Origin: Duganella sp. SG902
Lineage (GTDB): Bacteria > Pseudomonadota > Gammaproteobacteria > Burkholderiales > Burkholderiaceae_D
Direction of reading: 5' to 3'
Assembly (NCBI RefSeq): GCF_013376005.1
Contig: NZ_JABMJK010000003.1
Coordinates: forward strand, 1-64,000
DNA length: 64,000 bases
Shown: positions 50,744 to 59,297 of the stretch, one piece after another
Layout: the number at the start of each line of letters is the position of its first letter
Numbering within the stretch: the stretch's first letter is position 1
Made by a program: the position numbers and the translations under genes
The notes under the pieces: model-generated
What the model was told of the DNA's origin: nothing
Database searches by the model: none
The model's input: the letters and a program-made list of their open reading frames with translations, nothing else

Positions 50744-51610
50744 ATGACGCCAGTTGCTGCCCCTGCCATGCCAACAGAAAACGCGGTGGAAGACGCGCTG
50801 ATGCGCTCCATCCGGATTCCGCCCCGGCCCAGCCTGCTCGTCGACCTGCAGCGCGAGCTGGCCCGGGAAGATCCGTCGCCGCGCCAGATCGCCCGCATCA
50901 TCGGCAACGACGTCGGCATGTCGGGCGCCCTGCTGAAGCTGGCCAACTCGCCGTTCTTCGGCGCCGCGCGCAAGGCCAAGTCGGTCGAGCAGGCCATCAA
51001 CTTCCTCGGCATCAACCAGTGCGCGGCACTGCTGACCGGCCTGCTGGCGCGCCAGGCGCTGGAAGGCAGGGAGGCCGACCTCAACGCCTTCTGGGAAGTG
51101 TCGGCGCGGCGCGCCCAGGCGCTGGTGTTCACCTCGCGCAAGCTGCGCATCGCCCCGCCCGACATCGCCCACACCTTCGGCCTGTTCTGCGACATCGGCG
51201 TGCCGCTGCTGATGAACCGCTTCGCCGACTACCGCGCCACCTACGAGCAGGCCTGCAACGACCCGCACGGCGTGTTCACCGCCATCGAGGACGCCCGCTA
51301 CAGCACCAACCACGCCGCCATCGGCTGCCTGCTGGCGCGCAACTGGGGCCTGTCGCCGGACGTGTCGTGGGCCATCCTGCTGCACCACGACTACCGCGTG
51401 CTGGAGGACCCGTCCACCGACGACGCCATCCGCTCGCTGGTGGCGCTGTCGCTGCTGGCGGAAAAGGGCATCCAGCGCCTGCACGGGCGCGGCACCTCGC
51501 ACGAGTGGGAGAAGGGCGGCGACAGCGCCTGCCGCCACCTCGGCCTGACCGAGGATGAAACCGAGGACCTGCTCGAAGAACTCAACGAAACCTTCCATAC
51601 CGAACGCTGA
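50744..51610 (+). CDS. HDOD-domain signalling protein
   Basis: A 288-residue single HDOD protein. The HDOD core begins near IPPRPSLLVDLQRELAREDPSP and runs through the domain (IIGNDVGMSGALLKLANSPFFG, NFLGINQCAALL). HDOD proteins are non-catalytic relatives of HD hydrolases that regulate by protein contacts, often with c-di-GMP or chemotaxis genes nearby. The ATG at 50744 was chosen; a TTG at 50720 with AGGG before it is an alternative start. The DUF2863-like gene starts 5 bp after it. Confidence 0.9.
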   Translation: MTPVAAPAMPTENAVEDALMRSIRIPPRPSLLVDLQRELAREDPSPRQIARIIGNDVGMSGALLKLANSPFFGAARKAKSVEQAINFLGINQCAALLTGLLARQALEGREADLNAFWEVSARRAQALVFTSRKLRIAPPDIAHTFGLFCDIGVPLLMNRFADYRATYEQACNDPHGVFTAIEDARYSTNHAAIGCLLARNWGLSPDVSWAILLHHDYRVLEDPSTDDAIRSLVALSLLAEKGIQRLHGRGTSHEWEKGGDSACRHLGLTEDETEDLLEELNETFHTER

Positions 51611-51615
51611 CAACA

Positions 51616-52800
51616 ATGCCGAAGAACAAGCGCCCCGTCGCGCGCAAAGCCGCCAAGCCCTCCCCGGAAACCAAGGACGAGCAACAATCCACCGAGCTGT
51701 GCGCGCTGGCGCTCGAGCTGGCCGACGAATCGGCCGGCGCCGACATCGTGGCCGCCGCCACCCGCGCCGAGCTGGAGCAGAAGCACATCGACTTCCAGCG
51801 CCTGCTGCGCCGCCTGCTGGCGCAGGGCAAGGACGAGGCGCTGTACGGCGCCATCGAGCTGGCGCGCGACGAGTCGCTCGACGGCTACCGCTACCTGCGC
51901 AACGCCGTCGAGGAAGGCGCGGCCAACCTGCTGCTGCGCCGCGACGACGCGCCCGCGCTGGAGATCGACGCCTTCGCCATCCCGCTGTTCGTGCACAGCC
52001 AGGGCGGGCTCGACCCGGCCCACGACTTCCAGGACGGCGACGCCTACGACGCCCTGCTGGCCAGCTTCACCGCGGCCGGCCTGGAAAGCCCGCACGCCAA
52101 GGTGGTGCTGGTCAGCCACGCCTACGACGCCGCCGAGGTCGAACGCATCAGCTACGGCCAGCTGCACGCCATGCTGCGCGAGGCCGCGCGCTCGCTGACC
52201 GAGAAAAAAATCGCCGCCGCGCCGGCGCTCGAGCGCAGCCTCAGGCACGGCTGGTCGCCCACCGGCTTCGGCGCCGAGGACAGCGCGGTCGAGCTGCGCT
52301 TCCTGGTCGGCTTCGCCCTCAAGCGCGCCGACGACGCCTTCTACCAGGTGCCGGCCAGTGAAAAGGCGGCCGACGCCTACTTCGCCAGGCGCGCCGAGGC
52401 CTACCAGAAGTGGACCGAGCAATACGCGCCGCTGGTGGCGCGCTGCCTCGGCCGCGCGCGCGGCGCCGACCCGGCGCTCACGCTCAACTTCCAGTACCAG
52501 GACCTGTTCTTCGGCGCCCGCGCCCAGGGCCAGTCCGAGTACCACATGCTGCGGCTGCTGTCCGAACTCAACCAGGCCATCGCCGGCCACGACCCGGCCC
52601 GGGCGCGGGCCGTGATCGCCCCGTCCGACGACGACGAGGCGCTGCTGGTGCGCCTGTCGCTGGACGGCGCCGAGCTGGTCACGGCGGCCAAGCCGCACGA
52701 CCCGGCGGCCGAGCTCGCCCTGGCGCTGGAGGACCTGGCCGACGCCCTGTCCAGCCTGGGCCTGAGCGATATCTCGGTCTCGGAAGATCCGCTGGACTGA
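51616..52800 (+). CDS. DUF2863-like protein
   Basis: A 394-residue soluble protein with a basic N-terminus (MPKNKRPVARKAAKPS), then helical and mixed segments (YRYLRNAVEEGAANLLLRRDD, EIDAFAIPLFVHSQGGLDPAHDF, NFQYQDLFFGARAQGQSEYHML in parts). It looks like the Burkholderiales-specific DUF2863 family, whose function is unknown. No signal or membrane helix. It follows the HDOD gene by 5 bp and is probably in its operon. Confidence 0.7.
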   Translation: MPKNKRPVARKAAKPSPETKDEQQSTELCALALELADESAGADIVAAATRAELEQKHIDFQRLLRRLLAQGKDEALYGAIELARDESLDGYRYLRNAVEEGAANLLLRRDDAPALEIDAFAIPLFVHSQGGLDPAHDFQDGDAYDALLASFTAAGLESPHAKVVLVSHAYDAAEVERISYGQLHAMLREAARSLTEKKIAAAPALERSLRHGWSPTGFGAEDSAVELRFLVGFALKRADDAFYQVPASEKAADAYFARRAEAYQKWTEQYAPLVARCLGRARGADPALTLNFQYQDLFFGARAQGQSEYHMLRLLSELNQAIAGHDPARARAVIAPSDDDEALLVRLSLDGAELVTAAKPHDPAAELALALEDLADALSSLGLSDISVSEDPLD

Positions 52801-52814
52801 AAGCGATTTCCTGT

Positions 52815-52843
52815 TTGACAGTCCCCTCCGAGCCGAGGATACT
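52815..52843 (+). promoter_or_regulatory. strong sigma-70 promoter for the TPR lipoprotein gene
   Basis: A perfect TTGACA (52815-52820) and GATACT (52838-52843) are 17 bp apart, starting 15 bp after the DUF2863-like stop and ending 45 bp before the lipoprotein ATG. This is the best promoter match noted in the window. Confidence 0.65.
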
Positions 52844-52887
52844 TTCCTGTACGCGGAACGGAGATTCCGCGGCGAAGGGAGACTGTC

Positions 52888-54072
52888 ATGAAACCATGGG
52901 CCCTGATCCTGTGCGCCTGCGCCATCCTCGGCGGCTGCGCCAGCCAGCCGGTGGCGCGCCAGGCGCCCCAGCAGCAACTATTCCACGACCAGCTGTTCCA
53001 GCCGCCCAGCGCGCCGGTGGACACCAGCCGCGTGTTCGCCCTCAGCCCGGCCATGCGCGACTACGTCCAGCACGAGATCGGCGCGCAGGCGCCCGGCCGG
53101 GACGTGCGGCGCCAGCTGTTCGACGCGCTCTACCGGCGCGACAAGCTGCAGCTCGAATACGACTCCGCCATGACCCGCAACGCCGCGCAAACCTTCGAGG
53201 CGCGCGCCGGCAACTGCCTGTCGCTGGCGATCATGACCGCCGCCCTCGCGCGCGAGCTCAACCTGCCGGTGCAGTTCCAGCAGATCCAGGTCGACGAGGT
53301 GTGGAGCCGCGCCGGCAACCTGTACTTCGCCAGCAACCACGTCAACCTGGCGCTGGGCCGGCCGCGCACTGATCGCAACCCCTACACCGCCTACAGCATG
53401 GACACCGCCAACTCGCTGACGGTGGACTTCATCCCGGTGCCGGCCAAGGCGCGCGAGGAGGCGCGGCCGCTGGACGAGTCCACCATCATCGCCATGTACC
53501 TCAACAACCGCGCCGCCGAGCTGCTGTCCACCGGCCAGGTCGACGACGCCTACTGGGCCGCGCGCAAGGCCGCCGAGGTCGATCCGCTCTTCCTCAACGC
53601 CTACAACACGCTGGGCGTGATCTACCAGCACCACGGCAACCAGGACGCCGCCGAGCAGGCGCTGCGCTACGCCCACGCGCAAGCGCCCGACAACACCATC
53701 TACCTGGCCAACCTGGCGCAAACGCTGGAAAGCGTGAACAAGCCCGGGGAGGCGGCCGTGCTGCGCGCGCGCCTGGCCAGGCTGGAACCGTATCCGCCGT
53801 TCCACTTCTTCCTCCAGGGCCAGGAGGCGATGAAGCTGGGCGACTACGCGCGCGCCCGCAAGCTGTTCGAGCGGGAACTGGAACGGGTGCCCGACTACCA
53901 CGAGTTCCACTTCTGGCTGGCCGTGGCCAACTACCAGCTGGGCAACCTGCGCGCGGCCGACGTCCACATGGCGCAGGCGATGAAAAACAGCACCACGCGC
54001 GGCGACCACGACCTGTACGCGGCCAAGCTCGACCGCATTCGCGCCCACGCGGCCGAGGTGCGCGCGAAATAA
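52888..54072 (+). CDS. TPR lipoprotein with transglutaminase-like N-domain
   Basis: A 394-residue lipoprotein (lipobox ILGGCAS, Cys about residue 17). The N-terminal half contains a transglutaminase-like or Cys-peptidase-like stretch with GNCLSLAIMTAALARELN (catalytic-type Cys in GNCLS). The C-terminal half has tetratricopeptide repeats (AYNTLGVIYQHHGNQDAAEQALRYAHAQ in parts, FHFFLQGQEAMKLGDYARARKLFE in parts). It may be an envelope assembly or polysaccharide-related protein. GGGAG lies 7 bp before the ATG, and a strong promoter is just upstream. Function unknown. Confidence 0.82.
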   Translation: MKPWALILCACAILGGCASQPVARQAPQQQLFHDQLFQPPSAPVDTSRVFALSPAMRDYVQHEIGAQAPGRDVRRQLFDALYRRDKLQLEYDSAMTRNAAQTFEARAGNCLSLAIMTAALARELNLPVQFQQIQVDEVWSRAGNLYFASNHVNLALGRPRTDRNPYTAYSMDTANSLTVDFIPVPAKAREEARPLDESTIIAMYLNNRAAELLSTGQVDDAYWAARKAAEVDPLFLNAYNTLGVIYQHHGNQDAAEQALRYAHAQAPDNTIYLANLAQTLESVNKPGEAAVLRARLARLEPYPPFHFFLQGQEAMKLGDYARARKLFERELERVPDYHEFHFWLAVANYQLGNLRAADVHMAQAMKNSTTRGDHDLYAAKLDRIRAHAAEVRAK

Positions 54073-54112
54073 GGCATGGCGGTGGTATGCTGCATCGGCT
54101 TACGCTTGACAC

Positions 54113-54134
54113 ATTGTTGCGGTCGCGCAACAAT
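54113..54134. promoter_or_regulatory. TGTTGCG inverted repeat, site 1
   Basis: ATTGTTGCG (54113-54121) and CGCAACAAT (54126-54134) are perfect 9-bp arms around GTCG, between the TPR lipoprotein and the next gene. A TTGACA (54106-54111) directly precedes it without a clear -10. A site with the same half (TGTTGCG) but spacing of 1 bp lies at 59534-59548. Operator or small hairpin; no terminator T-run. Confidence 0.45.
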
Positions 54135-54186
54135 TGCAAGTAAATTAAGCTGCACTTCTTCAGCTGCATACCACAAGGATCCCGTC

Positions 54187-56817
54187 ATGCTCAGACCCTG
54201 GCCCGCCCACGCCGCCATTCCCCTCCTCGTCGCTGCATTGCTCGCCGGCTGCGGCGGCGGTGGTGGTGGCGGCGGCACCGGCGGCGGCCCCACCGCCCCC
54301 GTCGCCAGCCCGGCGCTGAGCTTCACCCCCGCCAGCGTCACGGCCAGCGTGCTCGCCGGCACCTCGCTGACGGTCAACGTGATGGCGGCCGTCACCCGCC
54401 CGGCCGACTTCAGCGGCGCGACCGTGTTCGCCAGCGTGACCGACGCCAACGGCGTCATCCTCCCGAGCTCCAGCGTGGTGCGCGACAGCGACAGCCAGTA
54501 CCACGCCGTGCTGCTGTCCTCGCCCTCGCTGGCGGCCGGCAATTACAAGGGCAGCTTGAGCGTGCGGCTGTGCCGCGACAACGGCTGCGCCAGCCAGTTC
54601 CCCGGTTCGCCGGTGGCGCTGCCATATGACATCACCGTGCTGCCGGCCGGCAGCACCACCTTCAGCGCCGTGCCGGCCATGCCGCTGAGCGGCACCGCCC
54701 AGAGCGGCGCGCCGGCCCCGGCCCCGGTCAGCGTGGCGATCGGCGCCGTCGGCCGCAGCTGGACCGCCAGCACCGGCGGCGCCGCCTGGCTCAAGCTCAG
54801 CGCCGCCAGCGGCACCGGCGACGGCAGCCTGGCGGTCAGCTACGACGCCACCGGCCTGGCGCCGGGCGGCTACAGCACCAACCTGACCATCACCTCCAAC
54901 GACAACCAGAGCGTGGTGTTGCCGGTGGCGCTCACCGTGCTGCCGCCGGGCCTGGTCCTGGGCAGCAACAGCGTGACCATCACCGCCATCAACGGCGCGG
55001 CCATCCCGAGCCAGATCGTCAGCCTCGACACCGACAACAAGCTCACCGCCAACTGGACCGCCAGCAGCAACGCCGGCTGGCTGAGCGTCTCGCCCACCGC
55101 CGGCGCCACCCCGGCCAGCACCGTGCTGAGGGTCGACCCGACCGTGGGCAAGCTGGCCAGCGGCACCTACAACGCCGCCGTCACCATCACGCCGCAGGGC
55201 TTGCCGGTGCGCACGCTGCCGGTCACGCTCAACCTGAACAAGGCCACGCTGGCCACGCTGATCACCTCGAACCCCTCGGCCACCACCGTCACGCTGGGCG
55301 GCACCTACGGCCGCGACGTTTCCAGCGGCCAGACCCTCCAGCTGAGCCTCAACACCGGCACCATCAGCTGGCCCTGGCAGCTGAACGGCATGCCGACCTG
55401 GGCCACGGTGACCGCGACCGGCGGCACTGTCAACGCGGCCGGCGCCACGGTCACCTTCAAGCCCAAGCCGGCCAACGCGCCGCCCGGCGTCACGTCCACG
55501 CTGCTGACCGCCGTGGCCAGCGTCAACGGCGACGCGGTGCCGGCGTCGGTGCTGCTGTCGATCAACAAGGACACCCACAAGCTGCTCCCGGCCGAGACCG
55601 CCGTGGCCTTCGTCAGCATGCCGGGCTGGAGCCGCCTGACCCGCACCATCACCGTCGGCGACAATTACAACTCCCCCAGCTTCGGCGGCATGAGCGCCAC
55701 CAGCGACGCGGCGTGGCTGGTGGTCGGCGTCAGCGGCGACAAGCTGATCCTGACCGCCGACCCGAGCCAGCTGCTGAACGACACCCTCAGCACCGCCACC
55801 ATCACCATCACCCCGTCCGACCCGGACGCGGTGGCGCCGGAAGTGATTCGCGTGGCGCTGTGGAAAGGCGCGGCCGCGCCGGCGGCCGCCGTCAAGGCCG
55901 CGCTGCCCTATGCCAACGTGGTGACCGACCCGGCCCGCCCTTACGCCTACGTGCACAACGGCGGCGCCGTGATCGACGTCTACAACGTCTACACCGGCCT
56001 CAAGGAAACCAGCATCACCGGCTTTTCGGCCCACCTGGGCGACATGGCGGTCACGCCCAACGGCGACACCCTGTACGTGGTGGACATCGACAACGCCCGC
56101 CTGACCGCGGTCAGCCTGAGCGCGCGCGCGATCAGCAAGCAGCTGGTGCTGTCCGCGCCCGGCACGGCCGCCACGCGCCTCAAGGTGATCCGTCCCAACG
56201 GCGTGGAGATGCTGCTGCTGAGTGACGGCCAGCTGTTCCTGACCTCCAGCTTCGCCCGCATCGGCACCCTGCCGTTGAGCACCGGCGGCGCGCTCTCGGC
56301 CAGCCGCGACGGCAAGCGCGTGGTGCAGCAGGACGAGGGCAACGCCACCGTCCAGCACACCAGCGCCAGCGTCGACTACGCCGCGCTCAACAACGGCACC
56401 CTGTTCGCCGCCAAGGTGGCGCCGGCCAGCCACGCCAGTCCCGGCGCCCAGGGCGCCGACGTGTGGGTCAGCGCCGACGCCACCCGCGTCTACAGCGCGG
56501 CCGCCACGCCCAAGTCCTGCGTCATCATGAACGCCACCGACCTCGGCATCCTCGGCTACATGCCGATCGGCGACGCCGCGCCCAACAACATCGAGGTGGC
56601 GCTGGACGGCCGCATCTTCTGCGGCGGCGCCGCCAAGTCCAGCAACAACGACATCTACATGTACGACAGCGCGGGCGCCAAGATCCTGCAGCAGTACAAG
56701 CTGAGCACCACCGGCCGCCAGCTGCTGCCGCGCCAGATGGCGCTGTCCGGCGACGGCTGGATGGTGGTCGCCATCACCGACGACAACGTGGTCACCTTCC
56801 TGCCGATCGGTCCATGA
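54187..56817 (+). CDS. large beta-rich lipoprotein (BACON-like repeats plus propeller-like C-half)
   Basis: An 876-residue lipoprotein. The lipobox LLAGC is followed by a long Gly run. Several domains of about 80-90 residues contain W-L-(S/K) blocks (AAWLKLSAASG, GWLSVSPTAG, WLVVGVSGD), as in BACON-type beta-sandwich repeats, at about residues 190-560. The last ~270 residues (from about 575, AALPYANVVTDPARPYAYVHNGG) look like YVTN/beta-propeller repeats (LGDMAVTPNGDTLYVVDIDNARLTAVSL in parts). These parts suggest a surface protein that binds polymers or partners. AAGGAT lies before the ATG. It is coupled to the GNAT gene by ATGA. Confidence 0.75.
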   Translation: MLRPWPAHAAIPLLVAALLAGCGGGGGGGGTGGGPTAPVASPALSFTPASVTASVLAGTSLTVNVMAAVTRPADFSGATVFASVTDANGVILPSSSVVRDSDSQYHAVLLSSPSLAAGNYKGSLSVRLCRDNGCASQFPGSPVALPYDITVLPAGSTTFSAVPAMPLSGTAQSGAPAPAPVSVAIGAVGRSWTASTGGAAWLKLSAASGTGDGSLAVSYDATGLAPGGYSTNLTITSNDNQSVVLPVALTVLPPGLVLGSNSVTITAINGAAIPSQIVSLDTDNKLTANWTASSNAGWLSVSPTAGATPASTVLRVDPTVGKLASGTYNAAVTITPQGLPVRTLPVTLNLNKATLATLITSNPSATTVTLGGTYGRDVSSGQTLQLSLNTGTISWPWQLNGMPTWATVTATGGTVNAAGATVTFKPKPANAPPGVTSTLLTAVASVNGDAVPASVLLSINKDTHKLLPAETAVAFVSMPGWSRLTRTITVGDNYNSPSFGGMSATSDAAWLVVGVSGDKLILTADPSQLLNDTLSTATITITPSDPDAVAPEVIRVALWKGAAAPAAAVKAALPYANVVTDPARPYAYVHNGGAVIDVYNVYTGLKETSITGFSAHLGDMAVTPNGDTLYVVDIDNARLTAVSLSARAISKQLVLSAPGTAATRLKVIRPNGVEMLLLSDGQLFLTSSFARIGTLPLSTGGALSASRDGKRVVQQDEGNATVQHTSASVDYAALNNGTLFAAKVAPASHASPGAQGADVWVSADATRVYSAAATPKSCVIMNATDLGILGYMPIGDAAPNNIEVALDGRIFCGGAAKSSNNDIYMYDSAGAKILQQYKLSTTGRQLLPRQMALSGDGWMVVAITDDNVVTFLPIGP

Positions 56818-57500
56818 GCCTGCCGCGCGACCCCGTGCTCGACCACATCTTCTGGCGGGCGCTGAACGGCGCCCACCGCCAATGGTCGGACGGCACCGAA
56901 GGGGCGCGCCGCTACACGCGGGGCTTCTCGCCCATCATCGCCTTCGCCGATCCGGCCCGGCCCGACTTCGCCGCGCTGGCCTCATGCTGCGCCAGCGGCG
57001 AACATTTCTACTGCGATGGCTGGACCGGCGCCGCGCCGTCCGGCTGGCGCATCGAAGCGGAAAGCACCATGTTCCGCATGGTGTGGGACGGCGCGCCGCC
57101 GCCGGCCGACCCGGCGCCGGACGCGCTGGCGCTGGACGCGCGGCATGCGGAGCAGGCGCTGGCACTGGCCAGCCTGTGCAAGCCGGGACCGTTCGGCATC
57201 CGCACCATCGAGCTGGGCGATTACTTCGGGTATGTCGAGGACGGTCGGCTGGTGGCCATGGCCGGCGAACGCCTGCGCGCGCCGGGGCTGTGCGAGATCA
57301 GCGGCGTCTGCACCCATCCGGACCACACCGGGCGCGGGCTGGCCAGAAAACTGATCGGCAAACTGCTGCTGCGCCACGCCGCGCGCGGCGAGCGTTCCTT
57401 CCTGCACGTCATGCGCGACAACCCCGCGCACCAGCTCTACCTCGCCATGGGCTTCGAGGACTACCTCGAATCCACGGTGCGCGTGGTGGTGAGGGAATAG
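56814..57500 (+). CDS. GNAT-family N-acetyltransferase
   Basis: A 228-residue protein with a C-terminal GNAT domain (about 125-228): EISGVCTHPDHTGRGLARKLIGKLLLR has the acetyl-CoA motif A (V-x-T-H-P-x-x-x-G-x-G), and FLHVMRDNPAHQLYLAMGFEDY is the end block. It resembles FR47-like acetyltransferases. Its start overlaps the stop of the large lipoprotein gene (ATGA). The substrate is unknown; a link with the surface lipoprotein is only positional. Confidence 0.9.
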   Translation: MSLPRDPVLDHIFWRALNGAHRQWSDGTEGARRYTRGFSPIIAFADPARPDFAALASCCASGEHFYCDGWTGAAPSGWRIEAESTMFRMVWDGAPPPADPAPDALALDARHAEQALALASLCKPGPFGIRTIELGDYFGYVEDGRLVAMAGERLRAPGLCEISGVCTHPDHTGRGLARKLIGKLLLRHAARGERSFLHVMRDNPAHQLYLAMGFEDYLESTVRVVVRE

Positions 57501-57530
57501 CTCAACCGTTCTCTTCAGGCGGCCGGCACG

Positions 57531-57579
57531 CTCGGCCTCGGCGATCACGTCCCGTAAACCGACACCATGCGCCAGCGAT
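57531..57579 (-). pseudogene. decayed fragment resembling the DNA glycosylase gene at 58270-58800
   Basis: This ~49-bp stretch aligns with 58549-58597 inside the intact glycosylase gene (shared blocks CACGTCCC, CCGAC and TGCGC in the same order and spacing), in the same orientation. It is far too short to code for the enzyme. It looks like a remnant of a duplicated copy. The whole 57501-57683 gap contains nothing else recognisable. Confidence 0.5.
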
Positions 57580-57683
57580 GCTGATGACGCGCATCGTAAT
57601 CGGACGAACGCAGTGAACAGATCTAACTCAACCCCTCTCCCACGACTTTATGCAACGCTAATGTACGTCAGCCTGGCATTAAT

Positions 57684-58025
57684 ATGTATCGCATCATCCA
57701 CTACCTAGATATTGATGGAAAAGATGCCTATCAGGAGTAGCTGGACTCATTGCGTGACCGTCAGGCAAAAATTGCGATCATTCGCCGCACCGCTCGTTTG
57801 GAAAGCGGTTTGGCTGGCGATCACAAGTCCGTTCGCGGCGGCATACAGGAACTGCGCGTCGATGTCGGCGCCGGATACAGGGTGTACTATGCTTTCGTTG
57901 ATCGAACCATCATCCTTTTGACCTGCGGCGGAAACAAACAATCGCAAGATCGTGATATCGCCTCCGCCATTGAAATGCTGCGTGACTGGAAGAAAAGAAA
58001 TGATCAAAGCACACCGCCCTCATGA
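57684..58025 (+). pseudogene. RelE/ParE-type addiction-module toxin with an in-frame stop
   Basis: The frame starts ATG at 57684 and reads MYRIIHYLDIDGKDAYQE, then TAG at 57738-57740, then LDSLRDRQAKIAIIRRT and on to a stop at 58023-58025. The expected protein is about 113 residues and matches the putative addiction-module killer family (ParE/RelE fold); the usual residue at the TAG would be Trp (TGG). The downstream part keeps core blocks (GGIQELRVDVGAGYRVYYAF, then ILLTCGGNKQSQDRDI in parts). So the toxin is truncated unless the stop is suppressed or translation restarts at TTG 57750. It overlaps the antitoxin start. Confidence 0.8.
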
Positions 58026-58323
58026 TGAAGCGACCACGGCCATGTTCCGGAACGACCCTGCGCTCGCCGCTGAATATCTCAACGATGTCCTCGCAACGGG
58101 CGACGAGGTGGACCTGATGCTGGCGCTCAGGGCCCTCAGCAAAGCGTTTGGAGGCGTACAAGAAGTGGCACGACAGGCGGACTCCAATCCTAATACGATG
58201 TATCGCACTTTGTCGAAGCAAGGAAATCCTTCCCTGAAGACTCTGCGAGCAGTATTGAATTTAATGGGCTTAAGGCTCACGGTTCAACCCGTCGACTACG
58301 CCCAGGCCGAGGCGCAGCGCTAG
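58000..58323 (+). CDS. HTH antitoxin of the addiction module
   Basis: A 107-residue helix-turn-helix antitoxin of the addiction-module antidote family. Helices in EVDLMLALRALSKAFGGVQEVARQADSNPNTMYRTLSKQGNPSLKTLRAVLNLMGLRL (parts EVARQADSNPNTMYRTLSKQG and TLRAVLNLMGLRL) form the HTH. The start overlaps the toxin 3' end by 26 bp, with AAAAGAAA before it. The antitoxin looks intact while its toxin is interrupted, as seen when the toxin is selected against. Its 3' end converges with the glycosylase gene with a 54-bp overlap. Confidence 0.88.
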   Translation: MIKAHRPHDEATTAMFRNDPALAAEYLNDVLATGDEVDLMLALRALSKAFGGVQEVARQADSNPNTMYRTLSKQGNPSLKTLRAVLNLMGLRLTVQPVDYAQAEAQR

Positions 58324-58800
58324 CCAGGCATCACGCTTCGCGGCGTAGGGCAGCGTGTAGGCCGGGCTGCTTGAGGGGAGATTGAAGATGCGGTAACACT
58401 GCGCCTGCCCGTTCAATATCTTCAGGCCCAGCCTGGCGGCGGTGCCGCCGTTGAAGGCGATGGCGTGAATGCTGGGATGGCGCGCCAGAAGAGCCGGCAG
58501 GTCGTTGTCGTCGCGGTTGCGGATCGCGCTGTCGAGGCTGCCGGGACGGTGGGCTTCCGCCACCACGTCCCACAAGCCGACGCCGTGCGCAAGCAACGTC
58601 CGCAGCCGCGCCGCGTACGCCAATGGCACCAGCTCCACGCCCAGCACTTCGGACATCAGCAGCCAGAACTTGTTCTGCCGGTTGGCGTAATACTGCTGTG
58701 CAGCAAGGGATTTTTCGCCCGGCAAACTGCCCAGCACCAACACGCGGGTGCGCTCATCCACCACCGGGTCAAAACAACGCTTGCGCAAATCATCAGTCAT
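58270..58800 (-). CDS. DNA-deoxyinosine glycosylase (UDG family 6-like)
   Basis: A 176-residue uracil-DNA-glycosylase-fold enzyme of the hypoxanthine/deoxyinosine glycosylase type. Motifs: RVLVLGSLPGEKSLAAQQYYANRQNKFW (parts LGSLPGEKS and YYANRQNKFW), GLWDVVAEAHRPGSLD, and the end block NLPSSSPAY. It removes deaminated bases. It converges with the antitoxin and overlaps it by 54 bp. A decayed fragment of the same gene lies about 1 kb away at 57531-57579 on the same strand. Confidence 0.93.
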   Translation of the reverse strand: MTDDLRKRCFDPVVDERTRVLVLGSLPGEKSLAAQQYYANRQNKFWLLMSEVLGVELVPLAYAARLRTLLAHGVGLWDVVAEAHRPGSLDSAIRNRDDNDLPALLARHPSIHAIAFNGGTAARLGLKILNGQAQCYRIFNLPSSSPAYTLPYAAKRDAWLALRLGLGVVDGLNREP

Positions 58801-58856
58801 GGGCGTATTCTACAGGTGTAGAATCAGCCGATAACAATAATGTCCAGGAGACCACC

Positions 58857-59294
58857 ATGCCGGAACACCGCACCATCGACACCCTGCTGGCCAAGTACAG
58901 CGAAAGCCACCTCCACCCGACCAACGAACTGATCCACTTCGTCTGCGTGCCGGTCATCGTGTTCACCTTGCTGGGCCTGCTGTGGGCGCTGCATCCGCTG
59001 GTGGCGCTGGCCTTCACGGCGGGCGCGATGTGGTATTACTTCAAGCTGTCCCGGCCGTTCGCGCTGGGCATGCTGCTGATGGCGGCGGTGATGTTGTCCA
59101 TCCTGGCCGCGCTGCCGCCAGCCACCGTGCTGCCGCTGTCGATCACGATCTTCGTGCTGGCCTGGATCGGCCAGTTCATCGGCCACAAGATCGAGGGCAA
59201 GAAGCCCTCGTTTTTTGACGACCTGCGCTTCCTGCTGATCGGTCCGCTGTTCGTGCTGGGCTTCCTGTACCGCCGCCTGCACTGGGCCTACTGA
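58857..59294 (+). CDS. DUF962 (Mpo1-like) membrane protein
   Basis: A 145-residue membrane protein of the DUF962/Mpo1-like family. The conserved N-terminus (TLLAKYSESHLHPTNELIHFVCVPVI, parts YSESHLHPTNELIHF) contains the likely metal-binding His residues, and GQFIGHKIEGKKPSFFDDLRFLLIGP the second block. Eukaryotic members are Fe2+-dependent dioxygenases in fatty-acid alpha-oxidation; bacterial function is inferred. Four hydrophobic segments. AGGAG lies 7 bp before the ATG. Confidence 0.93.
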   Translation: MPEHRTIDTLLAKYSESHLHPTNELIHFVCVPVIVFTLLGLLWALHPLVALAFTAGAMWYYFKLSRPFALGMLLMAAVMLSILAALPPATVLPLSITIFVLAWIGQFIGHKIEGKKPSFFDDLRFLLIGPLFVLGFLYRRLHWAY

Positions 59295-59297
59295 GCG

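Noticed and set aside
54160..56433. A 757-codon minus-strand frame
   Set aside because: Antisense to the large lipoprotein gene; Gly/Ala/Arg/His low complexity with no domain.
57501..57683. A tRNA or riboswitch in the gap before the toxin
   Set aside because: No cloverleaf or known aptamer core was found; only the glycosylase-like remnant is seen.
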